Assembly: GCA_945871415.1 (NCBI GenBank)
Contig: CAMBWG010000112.1
Location: 1-7,056, forward strand
Direction: 5' to 3'
Length of the DNA stretch: 7,056 nt
Source: an uncultured Desulfovibrio sp.
Lineage (GTDB): Bacteria; Desulfobacterota; Desulfovibrionia; Desulfovibrionales; Desulfovibrionaceae
The position numbers and the translations under genes were made by a program. Shown piece after piece: positions 1 through 5,779 of this stretch. Each line of letters starts with the position of its first letter. Position 1 is the stretch's first letter. The notes under the pieces were generated by a model that saw only the letters and a program-made list of their open reading frames with translations, ran no database searches and had not been told where the DNA came from.

Positions 1-948
1 GGCGGCCGCGGTTGCCGTACCCATGTCGGGAGTAAGGTCGTCCGCAGTCTGCCCGGCAGTGGCGGCGGCATCGGCGGAAGGCGCTGGCGGCGGTACTGTT
101 TCCAGCGTGTCCGGCGAAAGGTGAAAACGCACGGCGGCAATGTCGGAGGCGGCCTCATCGGCGCAGGGCACGAGGGCATGCCAGTAGATCAGGGCCGTAT
201 TCTGCCCGGGGAAGAGCCAGAGCGTATCCGGGCGGGCGGCATGTTCCTTCCAGGCGTTGTCTTCGCGGCGCAGAACTTCAAACCGCAGGCGCGCGCCGGG
301 GAGGCGGAAACGCCGTTCGGGAGTATCGTCAAAAAAGCCCGCAAGAAAAATTTCTTCGTCGCCGCGCAGTCCGTCGGGCAGGCGCTGCTGCGGCTGCGCC
401 TCGTTAAAAAAGCGCCAGTCCGCGTCATCGGGGAGGCCGGGCCAGCGGGTTTGGAGCCAGCGGGCGTCGTAGGTGCCCATATTTTTCATGCGGCAGGGCC
501 ATGCGCCGAGAGGCAGAGGACAGGCGGGCGCGCCGTGCGGCAGCGCCGGGTCCGAAACCTGCGGCGTCCTGCCGCCCTGCGGATTGCCCGCGGTATCGAA
601 GGCCGTCTTTTCCCAGCTCAGCGGGACCGGCGAACCGTCGGGAGATGCCGCGATCAAAAAGCGGCGGCGACTTCGCCCCACGCGGATTTCGACGACCGCG
701 CCTTCCCGCGCGCGGGGCGTGACGACGCCTGCCAGCAGCCATTCCGCTTCCTGCTTGGGAACGCCGACATCAAGACGACAGCCCGAAGGCAGGGCCTGCA
801 TGGCGGCGGTCAGCGCCGCATCGGCGGCCAGCACGCCGCCCGTGCGCATGTCGAGGCCCAGCAGCACGCTGAAGGCATGATGCGGCGCGCCGCGCCAGTC
901 CAGCGGCTGCGTGGCGCAGAACAGGGTGTCCGGTTTCTGTATATCCAT
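1..948 (-). CDS. DUF2169 domain protein, T6SS-associated, C-terminus cut by window edge
   Basis: The first 316 codons are visible; the frame is still open at base 1. The hallmark of the DUF2169 family is clear: a GTYDARW motif (residues 158-164), then WPGLPDDADWRFFN (169-182), then a Q-rich turn and LRGDEE (194-199), followed by a beta-rich part ending in DTLWLFPGQNTALIYWHALV (241-260). Family knowledge: DUF2169 proteins are encoded in T6SS clusters beside VgrG, PAAR-like and effector genes, and are thought to act as cytoplasmic adaptors that load cargo on the spike; the biochemical role is not settled. From about residue 285 the sequence turns into an Ala/Pro/Thr/Asp-rich linker, which suggests that a second domain follows outside the window (some family members carry pentapeptide repeats). 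There is no signal peptide or membrane segment. ATG at 948 is chosen because GGAGAG lies 6 bases upstream. It follows the 482-residue gene by 42 bases. Family call is firm; function is inferred. Confidence 0.88.
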   Translation of the reverse strand, partial: MDIQKPDTLFCATQPLDWRGAPHHAFSVLLGLDMRTGGVLAADAALTAAMQALPSGCRLDVGVPKQEAEWLLAGVVTPRAREGAVVEIRVGRSRRRFLIAASPDGSPVPLSWEKTAFDTAGNPQGGRTPQVSDPALPHGAPACPLPLGAWPCRMKNMGTYDARWLQTRWPGLPDDADWRFFNEAQPQQRLPDGLRGDEEIFLAGFFDDTPERRFRLPGARLRFEVLRREDNAWKEHAARPDTLWLFPGQNTALIYWHALVPCADEAASDIAAVRFHLSPDTLETVPPPAPSADAAATAGQTADDLTPDMGTATAAA

Positions 949-954
949 GTCGTT

Positions 955-960
955 CTCTCC
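955..960 (-). promoter_or_regulatory. Ribosome binding site of the DUF2169 gene
   Basis: On the minus strand GGAGAG is followed by a 6-base spacer (AACGAC) and the ATG at 948. It is the clearest Shine-Dalgarno sequence in the window and supports this start. It lies 11 bases downstream of the 972-988 hairpin, so that structure could influence how accessible the site is. Confidence 0.7.
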
Positions 961-971
961 GGGGCGCAGGG

Positions 972-988
972 GGCGGGCATGTCCCGCC
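972..988 (-). other. GC-rich intercistronic hairpin
   Basis: On the minus strand GGCGGG, a 5-base loop ACATG and CCCGCC form a perfect 6-bp, all-GC stem. It begins two bases after the TAA stop of the 482-residue gene and ends just before the binding site of the DUF2169 gene. No T-run follows, so it is not a standard intrinsic terminator. It may be an mRNA-stability or translation-tuning element, or chance in a GC-rich gap. Confidence 0.4.
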
Positions 989-990
989 GG

Positions 991-2439
991 TTACAGGCCG
1001 CTGATGTTGATGGCGGTAGAATCTGTATTGCTCAGCTCGTGCGCTTCCAGCCACTCGATAATGAATTGATAAAAGTCATAAAGCCGGTGGCGATGCTTGT
1101 AGTACAGCCGTTCCCGCTCCTCGTCCGAGAGGGAGAAGGTATCCTCCTCAAGGAGGGAGGCGCAGCAGCGCCCGTAATGCTCCTTCCATTCCGGGGAAAA
1201 GGGTTCATGCAGGGTGATTGCGGCAATACGGCGCAGGGATTGTACGATTTTTTTCCATGTGGCGTAGCCAAACGTATTCAGGAGGCCGTAATAGTAGAAA
1301 TCATCCCCGACATGGGCGTTGATGCACGGCGCGATGAACGTGAACTCATCTTCTCCGATAAAGAGGCAATCCGCCTCTGTCAGGTCGCGTTCGGAAGGTG
1401 TGATGGAGTATACGGTCTGAAATTCGAGGGAGCATCCGCCCGCGTGGTCCGGCGCGTCGTAGCCCATATAGAGGTTTATGCGCCGCAGTCGCTTTTCCAT
1501 AGCGACGCTGGCAACAAGACGATCTGCGGGATTGGGGTAGCGCCGCCACATGTTTCGCAGATTCAGGCGTCGCCAGACGGCGGTCTGACGGTAGTTCCGT
1601 CCGTTTGCCAGTTCCCGCAGCTGCCGGAAGGCAAGAGAGGTGGACATGCGGCCCAGAGGTTCAATGACGGGTTTCTCGCCGTTTCGGTATCTTCCCGGAA
1701 ATTCCTCTTCGCCGTCCATATGCGCGGAAAGCGTGGGGTGTTTGTTGTAAGCTTCTATGGTGAAGGAAATCGTGCAGCCGGGCGACTCGATCCAGAAGGC
1801 ACGATGGCGGCAGTTCAGGCTTTCGCCTTCCGCAAGCGCCGAAGCGAGAATGTCCCGCACGTGCAGTACCTGAGCCGCAAGCGCCGGGGAGGGGGCGGCA
1901 CGGCGTCGTTGCAGCACGATCACGTAGCCGCGCGTGTCGTAGCCGTTGTCTTCCACCGTGCGGATATGGCGGCAGGACGGCAGCTGTGCCAGAAGGGCCT
2001 CACGCAGTGCGCGGCTGCGGTCGCGCAGGCGCTGGGGCAACGAATGGCCGTCATGCGGCGCGGGCCATAGCTGAGGCGTGTTCATGGAGGCGTTCCAGTA
2101 CGCCGGGAGAAAGCCGCGTTTCCAGACCAGACTCAGGAGGTCGGGCACAAGCGCCATCACCGTCTGGTAGGGCAGGCGGCAGTGCAGCCAGCGTCCGGGG
2201 CCTGTCCAGAGCAGCGTTGCGGTGCGGGTGCGCCAGGCTTTGTCCGCTTCCGTCAGAGAAAGATGACAGCGGTCGGCCGTGAGCGCGACAAGCTCCCGCC
2301 GTAACGATTCCGGGACGACGGCTTTCGGATCGATGGATGTCGTTTCCTGCGGGGAAATCTTCCTTGCAGAAAAAAGCTTCCTGAAATCCGGCAGGGAACG
2401 TCCTGCATGAGAAGGAAAAATGCCGATGTGGTGGAGCAT
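991..2439 (-). CDS. Unrecognised 482-residue protein in T6SS baseplate operon
   Basis: I do not recognise a family. The protein has no signal peptide or membrane-length hydrophobic run, so it is probably cytoplasmic. The N-terminal third holds a helix-like stretch (residues 43-54) and a Trp/Leu-rich segment (76-117). A central region (205-300) is basic and aromatic, with RNYRQTAVWRRLNLRNMWRR at 281-300. The last third has an acidic strand-like segment (IGEDEFTFIAPC, 361-372), an aromatic cluster FYYYGLLNTFGY (381-392), an acidic patch (430-444) and a terminal amphipathic helix rich in Tyr, His and Arg (446-467). Nine or more cysteines occur without a metal-binding spacing I can name. ATG at 2439 is the first usable start: the 47 bases after tssG contain no in-frame ATG, GTG or TTG; only a weak GAGG lies 5 bases upstream. 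Position between tssG and a DUF2169 gene suggests a structural accessory, assembly factor or cargo-related protein of the T6SS; an effector is also possible. The gene is real; its role is unknown. Confidence 0.85.
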   Translation of the reverse strand: MLHHIGIFPSHAGRSLPDFRKLFSARKISPQETTSIDPKAVVPESLRRELVALTADRCHLSLTEADKAWRTRTATLLWTGPGRWLHCRLPYQTVMALVPDLLSLVWKRGFLPAYWNASMNTPQLWPAPHDGHSLPQRLRDRSRALREALLAQLPSCRHIRTVEDNGYDTRGYVIVLQRRRAAPSPALAAQVLHVRDILASALAEGESLNCRHRAFWIESPGCTISFTIEAYNKHPTLSAHMDGEEEFPGRYRNGEKPVIEPLGRMSTSLAFRQLRELANGRNYRQTAVWRRLNLRNMWRRYPNPADRLVASVAMEKRLRRINLYMGYDAPDHAGGCSLEFQTVYSITPSERDLTEADCLFIGEDEFTFIAPCINAHVGDDFYYYGLLNTFGYATWKKIVQSLRRIAAITLHEPFSPEWKEHYGRCCASLLEEDTFSLSDEERERLYYKHRHRLYDFYQFIIEWLEAHELSNTDSTAINISGL

Positions 2440-2486
2440 CAGGGCCTCGCACGGAGCTTTTCGGGAGCGGACGTTGCCGGACAGTT

Positions 2487-3494
2487 TCAGATGCGGCGTG
2501 TGCCGGCGTCTTCCCCGGTCGCCTGCCAGTGTATGACGACGTCCGCCCGTTTTGTCGTGCTGCCGAGGTAGAAGCCGGGGCGACTGTTCAGCCCCAGCGC
2601 CGTGGGCCGCGCCGGAGCGCTCGTCGGATGCAGAACAAGGTCAAATTCCAGCGAATGCTGCACAAATTCCCGCACATGGGCGCGAATGCGCGCATACCAT
2701 GCGCCATCATGCAGAAAATCCACAATATCATCGGGATGTACGGCGTCCAGATGGATGCGGAAGCGTCCTGTGCTGTCGCGGACTTCGCTGCCGATAACGG
2801 CATCTTCGCCCAGTGCGGCATTGGCCGCGCCGAGACGGCAGCGCTGGGCCGTCGCAATGGCAACGCGCCGCTCCACGCATTCTTCCACGCGCACGTCACG
2901 CCGCTGGAGCAGATAGCCCAGGGAGCGTTGCAGACGCAGGGCCGAGCGGTTGCGGCAGACGAACAGCTCCGTCAGGGCCACAGGAGGCAGGCTGTCGTCA
3001 TGATCCGGGCGTCCCGTGAGGCAGAACAGCAGATGCGCCGCCCGGGCGTCTCCGCTTTCCAGCAGACGTCGGGGCAGACGGTTCTGCCGCTCGGCATCGT
3101 ACAGCAGATGATAGAAATGGTTGTTGATGATATCGAGGAAGTCGCGGGTCAGGCTGTCGTCGTTGCGCGCTTCTTCGAGCAGTTCCTCAGTGTAGAAGGT
3201 CGGCAGCGGCCCCATGGTGCCGTACAGGCCCAGCAGCGTTGTGGTGAGCCGCCAGGCCGGGGGCGGAGTATCGGGAGCCTCGGGGGCCTGCACGTCCGTA
3301 ATATCCGCCGCGGGAAAGGCCAGCGACAGATGCGGACGCACAAAGACATCCCGCGTAAAGGGCGGCAGCGAATCGCCCGCGTCGGTATGAGCGCGTTCCA
3401 GCAGGCGCAGGGCCTGCCCCAGCGTCATGTGCCGCGCGCGTTCGTGCAGCAGCGTCGTCAGATCAGCGGGCGTGTGCCCAGACGGGGCGTCCAT
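2487..3494 (-). CDS. tssG: T6SS baseplate wedge protein TssG (VasB/ImpH family)
   Basis: TssG pairs with two copies of TssF to form the wedge of the T6SS baseplate in the cytoplasm, which docks on the TssJLM membrane complex through TssK and holds the VgrG spike. Family signatures appear in order: ALRLLERAH (28-36), the VRPHLSLAFPAADI strand region (52-65), LLGLYGTMGPLPTFYTEELL (87-106), RDFLDIINNHFYHLLYDAER (117-136, the usual FLDiFnHR element) and the C-terminal ALGEDAVIGSEV / FRIHLD pattern (227-238, 245-250), ending with a LGLNSRPGFYLG strand (300-311). Its 335 residues are a normal family length. Translation starts at ATG 3494, inside the last codons of tssF in another frame, giving a 37-base overlap; there is no good Shine-Dalgarno sequence, so coupling to tssF translation is likely. 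No key segment appears to be missing. Confidence 0.95.
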   Translation of the reverse strand: MDAPSGHTPADLTTLLHERARHMTLGQALRLLERAHTDAGDSLPPFTRDVFVRPHLSLAFPAADITDVQAPEAPDTPPPAWRLTTTLLGLYGTMGPLPTFYTEELLEEARNDDSLTRDFLDIINNHFYHLLYDAERQNRLPRRLLESGDARAAHLLFCLTGRPDHDDSLPPVALTELFVCRNRSALRLQRSLGYLLQRRDVRVEECVERRVAIATAQRCRLGAANAALGEDAVIGSEVRDSTGRFRIHLDAVHPDDIVDFLHDGAWYARIRAHVREFVQHSLEFDLVLHPTSAPARPTALGLNSRPGFYLGSTTKRADVVIHWQATGEDAGTRRI

Positions 3495-5170
3495 GACCAG
3501 TGCTCGTTTTCGTTTGCCAGCGCTACGTGCAGCTGGGTGTAATTGTTGAGAAGGGAAAATTCTGAAAACAGCATGTCCAGCGCGCTGCAGAACAGATAGG
3601 CGTCGCCGTGGGAAATAAAGGCCTCGCGGTTCAGCGTCAGGAGCAGTTTGTGGCCGCGCAGCAGACGTCCGCGAAAGAGGCGCTCGTCGGGCAGGGAGCG
3701 AAAGTCGAGTATGGCATCGCAGCGGCGGCGGTGCGCCGCGGCCAGTTCCGGCGCGGCTTCCGACGGGGGCAGGTAGAGCGAGAGCAGATCGCGCAGGGCG
3801 CGCGGCGACGCCAGCGACAGCAGATTTGCGTTGATGTGCCCCACAAAACGCCAGAGCAGGGCCTCGTCGGCGGGACGCGGCAGGGTCGGCGTCGGCGCGA
3901 GAATATTGCTGAACGTCGCCATGCCGGGAGAGCTGTCCGTGGCTTCGCAGATGTCGCCCACCTGAAGCCGTGCCGGCTGGCTGACATTGCAGCAGCGCAG
4001 TTGCAGGGCCAGCGTAAAGGGCTCCGTGTTCATGGCGGCATTGCGGCGATACAGCGGCATAAGCAGATGTTCCGTCTGGCCGGAGACCGGAGAAACCCGG
4101 AAGCGGAGCTGATAGAGTCCGCCTTCGTGCTGCGGATCGCAGGCTTCGAACGGCTTGAAGTCCTCCATTCGACCGCCGGGGAAAAGCGCCGTGGCCCGTT
4201 CCGCCGACAGGATGTCGAGCGTGCGGCGCACGCCGTCCTGGGGGCGCAGGGGGTATTCCTCCTGCGTATGATCCACGTTGACGGGCTCGGAAGGCACGCT
4301 GCAGATATTGCTGGCCGGGAAGACATTGAGCCGGAAGGCATCTTCCCGAAACGTCACGTCGCGCACGGCCTCGCCCTGAAGGTGAAAGCGCAGTTCGTAC
4401 TCGGATGCTTCGGGCAGGGAACAGCGGTCCAGACCGTGCAGATGAAAGAAGAGAAGCTGCTGCGGCTGCAGAAAATAGCGCTGCAGCATCATGTAGGAAC
4501 GGGCAAGGCCGCGACCGGCGGCAAGGCGGCCGTCATGGGGAGGAACGCTTGCCGGTTGCAGGGCCGAGACAGGCAGGGGAAAGGCCCGCTGCCCGGCGAC
4601 GATTTCCAGCCGGCGCAGGCCGTGGCGCAGCGCGTAATAATGGCGTCCGGCCTCGGCATAGGGAGCGGCCAGATGCAGGCGCAGGGGCGTCTGGCGCAGG
4701 GCCGACAAGGGGAAGGGGCTGGACAGGCGCAGGCCGAGCGTTGCCGAAAGATCGTTACGTCGTTCAAAGGAGATGCGAAGAATCCGCAGGGGCAGCAGCG
4801 CTGCGTCCGCATCCAGCGTATAGATGCAGGGAACGCCGTTGACCGGACGGGAAGCCAGTTCCGCCCCCTGTCGCAGCGTGAGGATTTCCCGCAGATCAGG
4901 CCGGGGCACGAAGGCCATAAGGGTTGTGGACGGCACAGGCAGAACGGCATGGGGGAAGGTCAGGCGCAGCAGTATCTGCAACAGTTCCGGCGCCGTCTGA
5001 TCCAGACGACGCCGGATGCGGCCGCAGAGGTAGGCGACGCCTTCAAGAATGCGCTCCACATCCGGGTCCGCGCCGGGCTGCATCATGGGGGCCAGCGCCG
5101 GATAGCGCCGCCCGAAGTCCTGCGCGTCCTCGCGCAGAATGGCAAGTTCCCGCTGGTAGTAGTCGTCCAT
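3458..5170 (-). CDS. tssF: T6SS baseplate wedge protein TssF (VasA/ImpG family)
   Basis: TssF is the larger wedge subunit of the T6SS baseplate; it forms an F2G complex with TssG that contacts TssK, TssE and the VgrG hub. The N-terminus is diagnostic: YYQRELAILREDAQDFGRRY (4-23), PDVERILEGVAYLCGRIRRR (36-55), then LDQTAPELLQILLRLTFPH (56-74) and PVPSTTLMAFVP (78-89), matching the family pattern of an E-L-x-x-L-R-E helix, D-P-D-V-E-R and P-H-x-x-P-x-P-S. The C-terminus (NNYTQLHV, then WSWTPRLGTRPLI) also matches the usual family ending. At 570 residues it is slightly short for TssF (commonly about 590-620) but both ends are intact. The start ATG lies 9 bases after the stop of the exported-protein gene; only a weak CTGAG precedes it, suggesting translational coupling. 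The place just upstream that tssE often occupies in T6SS clusters is taken here by the exported protein. Confidence 0.96.
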   Translation of the reverse strand: MDDYYQRELAILREDAQDFGRRYPALAPMMQPGADPDVERILEGVAYLCGRIRRRLDQTAPELLQILLRLTFPHAVLPVPSTTLMAFVPRPDLREILTLRQGAELASRPVNGVPCIYTLDADAALLPLRILRISFERRNDLSATLGLRLSSPFPLSALRQTPLRLHLAAPYAEAGRHYYALRHGLRRLEIVAGQRAFPLPVSALQPASVPPHDGRLAAGRGLARSYMMLQRYFLQPQQLLFFHLHGLDRCSLPEASEYELRFHLQGEAVRDVTFREDAFRLNVFPASNICSVPSEPVNVDHTQEEYPLRPQDGVRRTLDILSAERATALFPGGRMEDFKPFEACDPQHEGGLYQLRFRVSPVSGQTEHLLMPLYRRNAAMNTEPFTLALQLRCCNVSQPARLQVGDICEATDSSPGMATFSNILAPTPTLPRPADEALLWRFVGHINANLLSLASPRALRDLLSLYLPPSEAAPELAAAHRRRCDAILDFRSLPDERLFRGRLLRGHKLLLTLNREAFISHGDAYLFCSALDMLFSEFSLLNNYTQLHVALANENEHWSWTPRLGTRPLI

Positions 5171-5179
5171 AACGTATGC

Positions 5180-5776
5180 TCAGAAGTCGTTGTCCTGTTG
5201 TTCCTGTCGCGCCCGCTCGCGGGCGGCGGCCGTCTCCTCAAGGCGGCGCACGTCGTCCTGCCGCATGGCATCGGCGCGGCGCAGGGCCTGCGGGTCTTCC
5301 AGACGCAGACGGGCCGTGCCGCGTGTGTTGGTCATGCTCAGCCGCAGGCCGTCGGCAAAGTCCCGCGCATAGTTGCCGTAGCGCGGGCCTACGGGATCGC
5401 CTTCGCGCTGGCGGACGCCCAGGTGAAAGCGCTCTTTGGCGGCCTTGTAGAAGCGCTCTCCGGCCTGTCCTTCGATATCCAGCCGGGCTACGCGTCGTTC
5501 CGGGCCGCAGAGCCAGATATCGGCCCGCGGCATGGGCGCGTCTTTCGCGGTCTGCTCGAAATGCTCCACAATACAGCCGTCATCGTTCGTCATGGCGCGG
5601 GAGACATAACCGGCCGCGCGCAAACGGGCGCGCGTCGCCGTGGCCCCGTCCCCCGGCCGGATGCCGAAGACGGCGGGCAACGGCGGGGGCGCTTCCGTGG
5701 CGGCCGTGGCGGCGTAGGCGGTCGCCAGCCCGGCAAGGAGGAGCGGGCCGTATAAAAGAAGCTGGAGTGCGCGCAT
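5180..5776 (-). CDS. Exported 198-residue protein of unknown function
   Basis: The N-terminus is a textbook signal peptide: MRALQ, a hydrophobic core LLLYGPLLLAGLA, and a probable signal peptidase I site after AYA (residue 22). No lipobox cysteine follows, so the mature protein should be periplasmic rather than a lipoprotein. The mature part begins with a Pro-rich stretch, then FGIRPGDGATATRARLRAAG (37-56), which looks like the strand-turn-helix opening of small periplasmic proteins of the BamE/BLIP-like type; this resemblance is by eye only. Cysteines at 68 and 90 could form a disulfide. A strand pair (LRLSMTN, TARLRLED, 144-161) precedes a charged, probably coiled C-terminal helix (163-196) rich in Arg, Glu and Gln. 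The gene starts 3 bases after the spike gene's stop and ends 9 bases before tssF. Candidate roles are an envelope accessory of this T6SS or an immunity protein; neither is demonstrated. The call as an exported protein is strong, its job is open. Confidence 0.85.
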   Translation of the reverse strand: MRALQLLLYGPLLLAGLATAYAATAATEAPPPLPAVFGIRPGDGATATRARLRAAGYVSRAMTNDDGCIVEHFEQTAKDAPMPRADIWLCGPERRVARLDIEGQAGERFYKAAKERFHLGVRQREGDPVGPRYGNYARDFADGLRLSMTNTRGTARLRLEDPQALRRADAMRQDDVRRLEETAAARERARQEQQDNDF

Positions 5777-5779
5777 GGC

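Noticed and set aside
121..2070. 649-codon open frame on the plus strand
   Set aside because: It lies opposite the DUF2169 gene and the 482-residue gene, crosses their intergenic gap, has low-complexity composition and shows no recognisable motif.
2529..3542. 337-codon open frame on the plus strand
   Set aside because: It is antisense to tssG, whose family motifs are unmistakable; the predicted peptide is Gln/Arg-rich and featureless.
3608..5755. 715-codon open frame on the plus strand, antisense to tssF and the exported-protein gene
   Set aside because: It is a shadow: GC-rich minus-strand codons rarely produce stops in this antisense frame. The protein is a Gln/Arg/Gly-rich string without domain pattern, while the opposite strand encodes a clear TssF.
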